In this document: one piece after another, positions 15,199-23,301 of the stretch
How positions within the stretch are numbered: position 1 is the first letter of the stretch
How the letters are laid out: each line of letters begins with the position of its first letter
DNA from: Candidatus Skiveiella danica
GTDB taxonomy: Bacteria; Pseudomonadota; Gammaproteobacteria; Burkholderiales; Burkholderiaceae_C
NCBI GenBank assembly: GCA_016721925.1
Contig: JADKHE010000014.1
Location: forward strand, 1 to 64,000
Length of the DNA: 64,000 bases
Direction: 5' to 3'
Translations under genes and position numbers: made by a program
The notes under the pieces: model-generated
What the model was told of the DNA's origin: nothing
Database searches by the model: none
What the model saw: the letters and a program-made list of their open reading frames with translations, nothing else

Positions 15199-17382
15199 TC
15201 AGCGTCGTTTCCAGTCATGGTAGCGCCGGGCCCATGCCAGCAGGCGCGCCGGCGCATGGGCCCGCTTCCATTCGCCAGCGGCGTATTTGTTGGCCTCGGC
15301 CAGCGTCGGGTAGGTGTGGATGGTGCCCAGGATCTTGTTCAGGCCCAGGCCGTGCTTCATGGCCAGCACGTATTCGGCCAGCAGGTCGCCGGCGTGCGTG
15401 CCGACGATGGTGACGCCCAGGATCCGGTCCTTGCCGGGCACGGTGAGCACCTTGACGAAGCCGTGGGCCTCGCTGTCTGCAATCGCACGGTCCAGGTCGT
15501 CGATGCCGTAGCGCGTGACCTCGAAGGCAACGCCCTTTTCCTTCGCCTCCTGCTCGTTCAGGCCGACACACGCGACCTCCGGGTCGATGAAGGTGGCCCG
15601 GGGAATCACCGAGTCGTCGGTCTTGAACTTCTTGACGTCGCCAAATAAGGCATTCACCGCCGCGGTCCAGGCCTGGTGCGCGGCCGTGTGGGTGAACTGG
15701 AAGGGCCCGGCCACGTCGCCCGCCGCATAGATGTTGGGGTAGATGGTCTGAAGGTATTCGTTGGTCTCCACGGTCCGGCTTGTGGGGATGCCGAGTTCCT
15801 CCAGGCCGTAGCCCGTCAGGCGCGCCGCGCGGCCCACGGCGCAGATCAATGCGTCGAATTCGATGCGCTGCTCGGCGCCCGCGTGTTCGACGACGATGAA
15901 CTTCTGTTCGCCCTGGCGCTCGCAGCGCAGCGCCTTGTGGCCGGTCAGCACCTGCACGCCGTCGGCCTGCAGCGATTCGAGCGCCAGCTGGGAGACGTCC
16001 GCGTCTTCGCGCAGCAGGATGCGTGGCGCCATTTCCACCTGGGTCACCTGCGCGCCCAGGCGCTGGAAGCTCTGCGCCAGCTCGCAGCCGATGGGGCCGC
16101 CGCCCAGCACCACCAGCCGGCGCGGCACCTCGTCGAGCTTCGCAAAGGCGTCCCACAAGGTGTCGCTGGTGACATAACCGACCTCGTCCAACCCCGGCAG
16201 CGGCGGCACGACCGGCTTCGCGCCGGCGGCGATGACGATGGCGCGGGTCGTCAATGTCTGCTTGCTGCCGTCATTCAGCGCGATCTCCACCGTCCAGGGG
16301 TTGACGATCGTCGCATGGCCCTGCAGCACCTCGACGCCCAGGCCGGTGTAGCGCTCGACGCTGTCGTGCGGCTCGATCGCGGCAATCACAGCGTGGATGC
16401 GCTGCATCACGGACTGGAAGCTGAACGCGGGGGCGCAGTCCGACAGGCCGTAGCGCGCGCCATGGCGCATCTGGTGCGCCAGCCTGGCCGTCCTGATCAG
16501 CGCCTTGCTGGGCACGCAGCCGTAGTTGAGGCAGTCGCCCCCCATCCTGTGGGCCTCGACGAGCGTGACCTTCGCCTTCACCGCTGCGGCGATGTAGGCG
16601 GTGACGAGGCCGCCGGCGCCCGCGCCGATGACGACGAGGTTGCGGTCGAAGCGCTTGGGGCGCAGCGTTTTCCAGCGCGCGTAGACCTTGCGCCGCCGCA
16701 CGATCGCGATCACCCGGCGCACCGTCAGCGGCAGCAGGCCGAGGAGCACGAAGGAGCCGATCAAGCTGGGAGACAGGATGGAGGCCAGCGAGTCGATCCT
16801 GGCGATTTCGGTGCCGGCGTTCACAAAGACCAGGGTGGCCGCCAGCATGCCCAGCTGGCTGACCCAGGCGAAGGTCCAGATCTTCATGTGCGTCAATCCG
16901 GCCAACAGGTTCAGGACGAAGAACGGCATGGCTGGAATCAGCCGCAGCGTGAACAGGTAGAAAGCGCCGTCGCGCGCGATGCCCTGGTTCAGCGTCGTCA
17001 GCTTGTGGCCGAAACGGGCCTGGACCAGGTCGCGCAGCAGGTAGCGGGCCGTCACCATCGCAAGTGTCGCGCCCAGGGTGGAGGCCACGGACACCAGCAG
17101 GGTGCCCCATACCAGGCCGAACAAGGCGCCGCCGGCCAGCGTGAGAATGGCGGCGCCCGGCAGCGACAGCGCCGTCACCCCCACGTACACCGCCACAAAG
17201 AGCAAGGAGGCCTGCACCGGATGCGCAGCCCGCGCAGCGACGAGAGTCCCCAGGCTGTCCTGGATGAACTTCAAGCCGAAGAAACGTCCCAGATCGAGTC
17301 CGAAGAACAGGCCGACGCCTGTCAGCACGACCAGCACCAGGGCCAGCTTGCGGAGATCGACAGAAGGGGTGGGGCTTGGCAC
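15199..17382 (-). CDS. TVP38/TMEM64 membrane domain fused to a mercuric-reductase-like flavoprotein
   Basis: Residues 1-230 carry about six membrane segments and the SNARE-assoc/TVP38 (DedA-like) motif ALSLPGAAILTLAGGALFG with RLIPAMPFFVLNLLAG. From ~247 there is a class I flavoprotein disulfide reductase: FAD motif VVIGAGAGG (251-258), redox disulfide GGDCLNYGCVPSK (Cys284/Cys289), NAD motif VVLGGGPIGCELA, YAAGDVAG and the C-terminal dimer segment TIHTYPTLAEANKYAAG. The C-terminal His-x4-Glu of lipoamide and glutathione reductases is not conserved, as in the MerA-like branch. No N-terminal heavy-metal domain is present. The 727-residue fusion is known from other proteobacteria; the substrate is unknown. 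It heads the selD operon, divergent from arsS. Confidence 0.88.
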   Translation of the reverse strand: MPSPTPSVDLRKLALVLVVLTGVGLFFGLDLGRFFGLKFIQDSLGTLVAARAAHPVQASLLFVAVYVGVTALSLPGAAILTLAGGALFGLVWGTLLVSVASTLGATLAMVTARYLLRDLVQARFGHKLTTLNQGIARDGAFYLFTLRLIPAMPFFVLNLLAGLTHMKIWTFAWVSQLGMLAATLVFVNAGTEIARIDSLASILSPSLIGSFVLLGLLPLTVRRVIAIVRRRKVYARWKTLRPKRFDRNLVVIGAGAGGLVTAYIAAAVKAKVTLVEAHRMGGDCLNYGCVPSKALIRTARLAHQMRHGARYGLSDCAPAFSFQSVMQRIHAVIAAIEPHDSVERYTGLGVEVLQGHATIVNPWTVEIALNDGSKQTLTTRAIVIAAGAKPVVPPLPGLDEVGYVTSDTLWDAFAKLDEVPRRLVVLGGGPIGCELAQSFQRLGAQVTQVEMAPRILLREDADVSQLALESLQADGVQVLTGHKALRCERQGEQKFIVVEHAGAEQRIEFDALICAVGRAARLTGYGLEELGIPTSRTVETNEYLQTIYPNIYAAGDVAGPFQFTHTAAHQAWTAAVNALFGDVKKFKTDDSVIPRATFIDPEVACVGLNEQEAKEKGVAFEVTRYGIDDLDRAIADSEAHGFVKVLTVPGKDRILGVTIVGTHAGDLLAEYVLAMKHGLGLNKILGTIHTYPTLAEANKYAAGEWKRAHAPARLLAWARRYHDWKRR

Positions 17383-17577
17383 GAATGGATGGGGCGGGAC
17401 GAAGGTTTGATTCTTGCAAATCTGCAGGGATCATGCCGTACGCCAGGCGACAGTGCTTCGCAGCGGCGCGGGCGCCAGAAACCCGCTGTCGCAACGGGCG
17501 CGCGGAAATCCACCAGAATCTGCACTTTGCCGCCGGCGCGGTGCGCCTTTTTCCCTTCCAAAGGGTCTGGAGACGAG

Positions 17578-18540
17578 ATGAACGCGACCCTCCCTCTGCT
17601 GGAGAAAACCCTGTTTCCGGCCCTCAAGCGCGGCCGGCTCGATACCCTGCAGGTCAACCTGGGCTACCGCTGCAACCAGAGCTGCCTGCACTGCCACGTC
17701 AACGCCGGGCCGAACCGCACCGAGATGATGGACGACGCCACGCTGGCGCTGATCCCGCAGGTGCTGGCGGCGCGCAGCATCCGCACGCTGGACCTGACCG
17801 GTGGCGCCCCGGAGCTGCACGAAGGTTTTCGGGACCTGGTGCGCGCGGCCCGCGCCCAGGGCGTGCGCGTGATCGACCGCTGCAACCTGACCATCCTGTC
17901 CGAACCCGGGCAGGAGGGTCTGGCGGAGTTCCTGGCCGGCCAGCAGGTGGAGGTGGTTGCGTCGCTGCCCTGCTACTCGGCGGCGAATGTGGACCGCCAG
18001 CGCGGCGACGGCGTGTTCGACAAGAGCATTGCCGCGCTGCGCCAGCTCAATGTGCTGGGCTACGGCCAGCCGGGCAGTGGCCTGGTGCTGAATCTGGTCT
18101 ACAACCCTCAAGGCCCGTCGCTGCCGCCCGACCAGCAGGCGCTGCAGGCCGACTACAAGCGCGAACTGTTCGAGCACTTCGGCATCGTCTTCAATGAGCT
18201 GCTGGCGCTGACCAACATGCCGATTCAGCGCTTCGGCTCCACGCTGGTCTCCAAGGGCAGCTTCGACGCCTACATGGACCTGCTCAAGGGAAGCTTCCAG
18301 CCGCAGAACCTGGCCGGCGTGATGTGCCGCAGCCTGGTCAGCGTGGACTGGCAGGGCTGGCTCTACGACTGCGACTTCAACCAGCAGCTCGGTCTGCCGT
18401 TGGGCACCAGCGGCGTGCGCCGCCACCTGCGCGAGCTGCTCAGGACCGATCTGCAGGCGCAGCCGATCCGCGTGTCCGGCCACTGCTACGGCTGCACCGC
18501 GGGCCAAGGCAGCAGCTGCGGCGGTGCGCTGGCGCACTGA
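17578..18540 (+). CDS. arsS: Arsenosugar-type radical SAM / Cys-rich protein
   Basis: LQVNLGYRCNQSCLHCHVNAG contains the radical SAM CxxxCxxC (Cys32, Cys36, Cys39). LDLTGGAPELHEGFRDLV is the SAM-binding GGxPEL motif. The tail HCYGCTAGQGSSCGG is the second Cys-rich cluster that defines the ArsS (TIGR04167) family. Members act with ArsM in arsenosugar synthesis in cyanobacteria, and the family name includes '(seleno)protein' because some homologs carry Sec. Here all cluster positions are Cys. Length (320 residues) is typical. It leads a three-gene unit with two rSAM-associated glycosyltransferases and is divergent from the selD operon. No arsM is in the window, so the arsenic role is by family only. 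Confidence 0.85.
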   Translation: MNATLPLLEKTLFPALKRGRLDTLQVNLGYRCNQSCLHCHVNAGPNRTEMMDDATLALIPQVLAARSIRTLDLTGGAPELHEGFRDLVRAARAQGVRVIDRCNLTILSEPGQEGLAEFLAGQQVEVVASLPCYSAANVDRQRGDGVFDKSIAALRQLNVLGYGQPGSGLVLNLVYNPQGPSLPPDQQALQADYKRELFEHFGIVFNELLALTNMPIQRFGSTLVSKGSFDAYMDLLKGSFQPQNLAGVMCRSLVSVDWQGWLYDCDFNQQLGLPLGTSGVRRHLRELLRTDLQAQPIRVSGHCYGCTAGQGSSCGGALAH

Positions 18541-18567
18541 GCGGGCGTGCCCGAAGGAGCCACGGCG

Positions 18568-19269
18568 ATGATGCCGCCCGAGCCCGCGTCGTCGCTGGCC
18601 ATCGTCATGCCCGTTCTCAATGAAGCGGCCGGCATCGAGGCGGCGCTGAGGGCCCTGATGCCGTTGATGGCACGCGGTGTGCGCGTGCTGGTGGCCGATG
18701 GCGGCAGCGCCGACGACACGCTGGCGCGGGCGCGGCGCTTCGGCGGCGTCGAGGTGATCGAGGCCGCGCGCGGGCGGGCCGCGCAGATGAACGCCGGGGC
18801 GCAGGCGGCAAGCGGCGCTCGCGTCCTGCTGTTCCTGCACGCCGACACCACGTTGCCGCCGGACGCGGATCGCCTCATCGAGCAGGCACTGGCCGGCGGC
18901 CGCCACGTCTGGGGCCGCTTCGACGTGCGCATCGCCGGTCGCCCCCGGATGCTGCGCGTGGTGGCGGCCTGCATGAACGTGCGCTCGCGCTGGAGCGGCA
19001 TTGCCACCGGCGACCAGGCCCTGTTCATGACGCGCGCGGCATTCGACGCGGTCGGCGGCTTTCCCGAGCAGCCGCTGATGGAAGACATCGAGATGTCGAA
19101 GCGTCTGCGCACATTGTCGCGCCCGGCCTGCCTGCGCGAGCGCGTGATCACCTCGGGGCGGCGCTGGGAGAGCCGCGGTGTCTGGCGCACCATCGTGCTG
19201 ATGTGGCGCCTGCGCTGGGCCTACTGGCGCGGTGCGTCGCCGCAGGTGCTGGCGCGGCGCTACGAATGA
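18568..19269 (+). CDS. rSAM-associated family 2 glycosyltransferase (TIGR04283 type)
   Basis: The GT-A fold begins SSLAIVMPVLNEAAGIEAAL, with VLVADGGSADDT, AAQMNAGAQAASGARVLLFL, the metal-binding HADTTLP, GDQALFMTRAAFDAVGGFP and LMEDIEMSKRL. This is the small GT2 branch found next to ArsS-type radical SAM genes. ATG at 18568 is preferred because AAGGAG lies 7-8 bp upstream; GTG at 18547 would add seven residues. The reading frame is the same as arsS and is separated from it only by the arsS TGA. The end overlaps the next gene (ATGA). Confidence 0.85.
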   Translation: MMPPEPASSLAIVMPVLNEAAGIEAALRALMPLMARGVRVLVADGGSADDTLARARRFGGVEVIEAARGRAAQMNAGAQAASGARVLLFLHADTTLPPDADRLIEQALAGGRHVWGRFDVRIAGRPRMLRVVAACMNVRSRWSGIATGDQALFMTRAAFDAVGGFPEQPLMEDIEMSKRLRTLSRPACLRERVITSGRRWESRGVWRTIVLMWRLRWAYWRGASPQVLARRYE

Positions 19270-19907
19270 CGAAGCAAGGCGTGCATCCCCCGAACGCGCC
19301 GCGCGTCGTGGTCTTCGCCAAGGCACCGTTGCCTGGACGGGCCAAGACGCGGCTGATCCCTGCGCTGGGTGCCGAGGGCGCCGCCCGGCTGGCGCGGCGC
19401 ATGCTGGACCATGCGCTGGCGCAGGCGATGGCTGCGCGAGCCGGCGCGGTGGAGCTGTGCATGAGCCCCGGCCCGGAGGATGCGGCCTGGCACGGGGTCG
19501 AACTGCCGGACCGCGTGCAGTGCACCGACCAGGGCGACGGTGACCTGGGCGCGCGCATGGCCCGCGCCGTGCACCGTGTGACGACCGGCCCTCACGGCCA
19601 TCCTGTGCTGTTGATGGGAACGGACTGCCCGGCGTTGACGGCTGGGATCATTGGTGAAGCCGCAGCGCAACTGGCGCGCCACGACGCGGTGCTGGTGCCG
19701 GTGGCCGATGGTGGCTACGTGCTGCTGGGCCTGCGGGCGGATTGCCCGGACATCTTCCGCGACATGGCCTGGAGCACCGCTGTTGTGGCCGCCGAGACCC
19801 GGCGCCGCCTCGCTGCGCTCGGCTTGAACCTCTGGCTCGGCCCGACGCTGAACGACATCGACGAGCCCGCCGATCGGGTTCATCTGCCTTCAGAGTGGGA
19901 ATTCTGA
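19266..19907 (+). CDS. rSAM-associated transferase of the TIGR04282 (DUF2064) type
   Basis: The start RVVVFAKAPLPGRAKTRLIP is the nucleotidyl/glycosyltransferase A-type signature of TIGR04282. HPVLLMGTDCPALTAGIIG, VPVADGGYVLLGL and the ending TLNDIDEPAD follow. Members accompany the TIGR04283 enzyme and the ArsS-type radical SAM protein, and a sugar-nucleotide role is inferred from the fold (it is related to MobA and sugar nucleotidyltransferases). Length is 213 residues. The stop codon at 19905-19907 lies inside the edge of a dispersed repeat copy on the other strand. Confidence 0.83.
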   Translation: MTKQGVHPPNAPRVVVFAKAPLPGRAKTRLIPALGAEGAARLARRMLDHALAQAMAARAGAVELCMSPGPEDAAWHGVELPDRVQCTDQGDGDLGARMARAVHRVTTGPHGHPVLLMGTDCPALTAGIIGEAAAQLARHDAVLVPVADGGYVLLGLRADCPDIFRDMAWSTAVVAAETRRRLAALGLNLWLGPTLNDIDEPADRVHLPSEWEF

Positions 19908-19960
19908 AACAAAAACCGGCCGTTCCCAGCGTCGAATGGTCACTTTCAGCTACTGTTTTT
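19903..19960 (-). repeat. Dispersed GACGCTGGGA repeat, copy F (inverted)
   Basis: Read on the - strand the segment contains AGCTGAAAGTGACCATTC, then GACGCTGGGAACGGCCGG, then TTTTTGTTTCAGAAT. It aligns without gaps over most of its length with the copy at 27.3 kb (AGCTGTCAGAGACC, then GACGCTGGGAATGGCCG). It starts within the last codons of the preceding gene and fills about half of the intergenic space. Confidence 0.7.
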
Positions 19961-20023
19961 GAAGTGACGTGCCAACGGGACGGCGTGTTGTCGTTGACTT
20001 GGCGTCGCGATGGATCGTTTCCG

Positions 20024-20509
20024 TCATCCGTTTGGGGTGCTTAGGCCCCACCGGCGCAGCCAGGGCTTGAGCAGTGTGCCGTCAAGCGACCAGCGTCCGA
20101 CGCCAAAGATGGCCAGCGCGGCGAGCAGCACACCCCAGGTGACATGCTGTTGCAGGGCAGCGGGTGCGATCTCGCTCAGGCTGATCACCGCGACGACATT
20201 CATCACGGACAGGCCCAGCGCCGCAAAGCGCCCGCCCAGGCCGAACAGCAGCAGGACGGGCAGTACCAGTTCCCCGCCCGTGCCCATCACGGCTGCCACG
20301 CCGGGCGACAACAGCGGCACCTTGTACTCGTCACTGAACAGCGCCAGCGTGGTGTCCCAGTCGCGGATCTTGGTCAGGCCGGAGCGGAAGAAGGCCTCGG
20401 CCACGTAGCCGCGGGCCAGCAAGGCGGCCAAGGGCTGGGTGTTGTCCAGAAGATGGGTGAGGCGCTGCCACAGGGACACGCCGCGCTGCAGGAGAGGGTA
20501 GCTGGACAT
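20024..20509 (-). CDS. DoxX-family membrane protein of the bufferin-like operon
   Basis: The 161-residue protein has four membrane segments and the DoxX motif pattern: RGYVAEAFFRSGLTKIRDWD, then ELVLPVLLLFGLGGRFAALG and a final helix with WGVLLAALAIFGVGRWSLD. DoxX proteins are frequent partners of DUF692/DUF2063 genes in metal-responsive operons; a redox or membrane-stress role is suggested but not proven. It follows the DUF2063 gene by 15 bp on the same strand and is the last gene of the unit. Confidence 0.82.
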   Translation of the reverse strand: MSSYPLLQRGVSLWQRLTHLLDNTQPLAALLARGYVAEAFFRSGLTKIRDWDTTLALFSDEYKVPLLSPGVAAVMGTGGELVLPVLLLFGLGGRFAALGLSVMNVVAVISLSEIAPAALQQHVTWGVLLAALAIFGVGRWSLDGTLLKPWLRRWGLSTPNG

Positions 20510-20524
20510 GGTGTTTCTCGGGGT

Positions 20525-21331
20525 TCAGGGGGTGGATTCAAGCGGACCGATGCCGAGCACCAGGCCCTGGGTCACGGCGTCCGGCAGCCACTGACCGAGA
20601 TCGAAACCGGCATCGACGGCGAGGGCCTCATTCAGGCTCGCCAGCAGCGAACGGCCGCGCACCACGGCCTGCAACAAGGCCGCCTCGGCGCGCGTGCAGG
20701 CGGCAATGCGCGGGCGCAATCCCTGTCGCCATACCCTCGCGCATTCGGCTGCGCGCGCCTGGACCCGCCCGGCGGCGACGGCCAGGGATGGATCCTCATA
20801 CAGGTGCGCCGTCACCAGGCTGGCCACGGGCCAATCACTGGTGATCACCGCCGTGCCCGGGGCCAGACGCAGGGTGAAGGTGGCAGGGTCCGCCTGGGTC
20901 AACAGCGCGAACGACGCGGGATCGGCGCCGGCATCGGGCGCACCGGCGGCGCGGTGCAGCGCCCACTCCACCCGGGCCACGTCAGCCAGGTAGGGCACAT
21001 CGGCCAGTTGCGGGTTGTGGTCGACGAATGCAGGCAGCGCATCGCCCCAGCAGGCCAGATCGCCGCGCACGGGCGGATGGCGGTGCCAGAGCTCGCACGC
21101 CATCGTGGCAAAGCTGTCGCCTCCCACCAGCGCGGCGACCACGGGGTAGGCCGCGCGCAGGGACCTTTCGGCCAGCTCGTGCCCGTTGGCCTGGTAGGCA
21201 GCCAGCCCGCGGGCCCAGGGCGAATGGACCAGCGCCCTGAGCGCCGTCACGGCGTCAGCGGCCTGGGCGCTGCCCGGCAGGGCCAGCAGCGTGCCCAGCA
21301 GGGCCTGTTGTTGCTGTGCCAGAGCGTTCAT
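20525..21331 (-). CDS. DUF2063 protein, BufC/HvfC-like partner of a DUF692 enzyme
   Basis: The N-terminal domain matches DUF2063: LRALVHSPWARGLAAYQANG, ERSLRAAYPVVAALVGGDSF, ELWHRHPPVRGDLACWGDAL, FVDHNPQLADVPYLADVARVEW. These proteins act as the precursor-binding partner of DUF692 (MNIO) enzymes, holding the peptide for cysteine modification. The start ATG at 21331 overlaps the DUF692 stop (21328), indicating tight coupling. Length is 268 residues. Gene order BufA-BufB-BufC-DoxX is the standard one for copper bufferins. Confidence 0.87.
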   Translation of the reverse strand: MNALAQQQQALLGTLLALPGSAQAADAVTALRALVHSPWARGLAAYQANGHELAERSLRAAYPVVAALVGGDSFATMACELWHRHPPVRGDLACWGDALPAFVDHNPQLADVPYLADVARVEWALHRAAGAPDAGADPASFALLTQADPATFTLRLAPGTAVITSDWPVASLVTAHLYEDPSLAVAAGRVQARAAECARVWRQGLRPRIAACTRAEAALLQAVVRGRSLLASLNEALAVDAGFDLGQWLPDAVTQGLVLGIGPLESTP

Positions 21332-22284
21332 GCCAGCGCCTCCACCGGCGCGCTTGCGCCGCTGGGGGTGGGCCGCAGCGCCGCTGTGGCGGCTTCGCGC
21401 GCCCGCGTCGCCTCGTCGAGGAGCACGGACAGTGGCGGCACGCCGGTGTCCCATTCGATCAGGGTGGGCACGGCGCCAAAGCGCGCGATGGCATGACGGT
21501 ACAGCGTCCAGACCGCTTCGCTGACGCGGCTGCCGTGGTCGTCGATCACGATGTCGCCGCAGTGGATGTGACCGGCGAGATGGATCTCGGCCACCGCCGC
21601 GCCGGGGATCTGGTCGAGCCATTCGCGGCATGCTTCCAGCGGCGCGCCGGGTTCGCCCAGCAGCTGCGCATTCAAGGCGTTCACATAGATGTTGTTCACA
21701 TCCACCAGCAGGCTGCAGCCGGTGCGCTGCGCCAGCGTGGTCAGGAATTGGGTTTCACTCATGTCGGCGTCCTGCCAGCGCAGGTAGGCCGACAGGTTTT
21801 CCACCGCGATCGGGCGCCGCAGCCGGTCCTGCACGCGCTGCACATTGGCGCACATGACATCCAGCGCCTCTCGACTGAAAGGCACCGGCAGCAGGTCGGC
21901 CGCATGCACTGTGGCCGGACTCGTCACACCAGGCAGGGCGCCGGGCAGGACGCCGCGCGCAAAGCTGGCGTGGTCGCTGATGCGCACGGGGTCGATCTCG
22001 TGCACCAGCCGCTCGAGCTGGTCCAGGTGCCACTCGTCGATGCCGCTGGCCGACCCCAATGACAGGCCGACGCCATGCAGGCTGACCGGGTAGCTGGCGC
22101 GGCCCTCGCGCAGCACGGCACGCGCGGCGCCGCCCGGCGCGAAGAAATTCTCGGAATGGACTTCAATGAAGTCCAGGGCCGGCTGCGTCTCGAGCAGTTC
22201 GGCGTAATGGGGATGCCGCCAACCGATCCCGACGGCGGGTGCGCGCGGCGAGGGCGCGTCGTGGCTCACGGTGGCGGACTTCAT
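21328..22284 (-). CDS. DUF692 multinuclear iron enzyme, BufB-like
   Basis: The TIM-barrel fold of DUF692 is visible in VGIGWRHPHYAELLE, DFIEVHSENFFAPGG, VSLHGVGLSLGSASGID, RISDHASFARGVLPGALPG, IAVENLSAYLRW, GCSLLVDVNNIYVNA, AEIHLAGHIHCGDIVIDDHG and PTLIEWDTGVP. These carry the conserved His/Asp/Glu iron ligands. Such enzymes (MNIO) oxidise peptide cysteines, for example to 5-thiooxazole in bufferins. Length is 318 residues. The start lies 11 bp past the stop of the small Cys-containing peptide gene, its probable substrate. Confidence 0.9.
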   Translation of the reverse strand: MKSATVSHDAPSPRAPAVGIGWRHPHYAELLETQPALDFIEVHSENFFAPGGAARAVLREGRASYPVSLHGVGLSLGSASGIDEWHLDQLERLVHEIDPVRISDHASFARGVLPGALPGVTSPATVHAADLLPVPFSREALDVMCANVQRVQDRLRRPIAVENLSAYLRWQDADMSETQFLTTLAQRTGCSLLVDVNNIYVNALNAQLLGEPGAPLEACREWLDQIPGAAVAEIHLAGHIHCGDIVIDDHGSRVSEAVWTLYRHAIARFGAVPTLIEWDTGVPPLSVLLDEATRAREAATAALRPTPSGASAPVEALA

Positions 22285-22295
22285 GATGCGGGGTC

Positions 22296-22577
22296 TCAGG
22301 ACTTTTTGGCGGCAGCCTTGGCTTCGTCTGCGCTCAGGCCGCCCATCTGCTTGCAGGTTCCGGCGGCGACGTATTTCCATTCGGTCTTGTCGTTGTCGAC
22401 CTTGGACTGGCCGGCGCACGAATGGACACCGGCGGTGTTGGCGCAATCGTTCTGGCCGGCCTTGGCGATGCCGTAACACTTTTCCTTGCCCGAGCTCTGC
22501 GCCATCGCGGGCGTGGACAGCAGGGCGAGGGACACCAGCGACGTGGCGGCGGCGGCAATCATGGCATGTGGGTTCAT
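22296..22577 (-). CDS. DUF2282 small secreted Cys peptide, BufA1-like bufferin precursor
   Basis: The 93-residue protein has a signal peptide (cut expected after AMA-Q, residue ~26) and four cysteines: 34 (KEKCYGIAKAG), 45 (QNDCANTAG), 54 (HSCAGQS) and 75 (AAGTCKQMGG). This is the DUF2282 signature. In Caulobacter and Neisseria-type systems such peptides are modified by a DUF692/DUF2063 pair and sequester copper in the periplasm. The two partner genes follow directly. The C-terminus is Ala/Lys-rich. GGAG lies upstream of the ATG. The 138 bp before it should hold the operon promoter. Confidence 0.9.
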   Translation of the reverse strand: MNPHAMIAAAATSLVSLALLSTPAMAQSSGKEKCYGIAKAGQNDCANTAGVHSCAGQSKVDNDKTEWKYVAAGTCKQMGGLSADEAKAAAKKS

Positions 22578-22715
22578 GGGAAAACTCCTTGGTCAGGTGG
22601 ATGAAGAACGGTTGAAAGAACCAGAAGCTGCGTCAGGCCTGAACCTGACATCGGCTGCTGGTTGAGGGTTCGTCCGGTGGCGGGCTGGTTTCTTACAGGC
22701 ATCGCCGAAAAATTG

Positions 22716-23228
22716 TCAAAGAAGATCGGCGATGCGATCCCAGGCCTCGGCGGGAATGCGTCCGGTGTAGCTCTCGACCACCTTGCCGGATTTGTCCAGC
22801 AGCCAGGCCGAGGGCAACTGGGCCGGACGCTTCTCGCTGGCCTTGTAAGCGGAGTTGCCCGCCCAGAGGGCCACGGGGCGATGCTGGGAAGGCGCGAGCG
22901 TGGCAACCAGTTTTTCATAGTCCAGAGCATCCTGTTCGCGCCGGTCGAAACTGATGCTCACCAGCTCGAAGGGCTTGCCGTTCCAGCCCTGGGCGTTCGC
23001 ACGCAGTTCCGGCATCTTGTCGCGGCAGACGGCGCAATCGGTGGACCAGAACAGCACCAGCACGACCTTGCCGCGCAACGCGGCCAGATCAAACGGGGCG
23101 CCGGTGAGGGTCTTGCCCTGGATCACCGGCGTCTCCGAGGCGGGTTGCTGCGCCAGGGCAGGATGCGGCACGAGGGCCAGGGCCAGCCCCAAGGCGAGCA
23201 GGGCGCGGGTGATCAGCGAGGGGGACAT
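22716..23228 (-). CDS. TlpA-like periplasmic thioredoxin
   Basis: A signal peptide (SLITRALLALGLALALVPHP, ending ALA-Q) precedes a thioredoxin fold with the redox pair WSTDCAVC (Cys65/Cys68), then KMPELRANAQGW, ELVSISFDRREQDALDYEKL and the cis-Pro segment AQLPSAWLLD. TlpA-type proteins reduce periplasmic disulfides, often for cytochrome or copper-centre assembly. ATG at 23228 is chosen because GGAG sits 8 bp upstream and the signal peptide begins there; longer frames start at 23246 or 23279. It lies upstream of the bufferin genes on the same strand, next to the divergent sigma factor, so a role in keeping copper-peptide cysteines reduced is a reasonable inference. Confidence 0.85.
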   Translation of the reverse strand: MSPSLITRALLALGLALALVPHPALAQQPASETPVIQGKTLTGAPFDLAALRGKVVLVLFWSTDCAVCRDKMPELRANAQGWNGKPFELVSISFDRREQDALDYEKLVATLAPSQHRPVALWAGNSAYKASEKRPAQLPSAWLLDKSGKVVESYTGRIPAEAWDRIADLL

Positions 23229-23301
23229 GGAAGGCTCCGGTTTCATGGGTTGGGCCCAGCTTGGTCGCACGGCCGCCAACTTCCTTACACTGGTCGCCTG
23301 T

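Noticed and set aside
15676..17577. Open frame upstream of and in frame with arsS that would add over 600 residues
   Set aside because: It lies antisense to the TVP38-flavoprotein gene and lacks domains; the radical SAM protein has a normal length from ATG 17578.
17431..19326. Long open frame antisense to arsS and the two transferases (over 600 codons)
   Set aside because: It mirrors GC-rich coding sequence, has His/Ala/Arg-rich composition without domains, and the opposite strand encodes three clear families.
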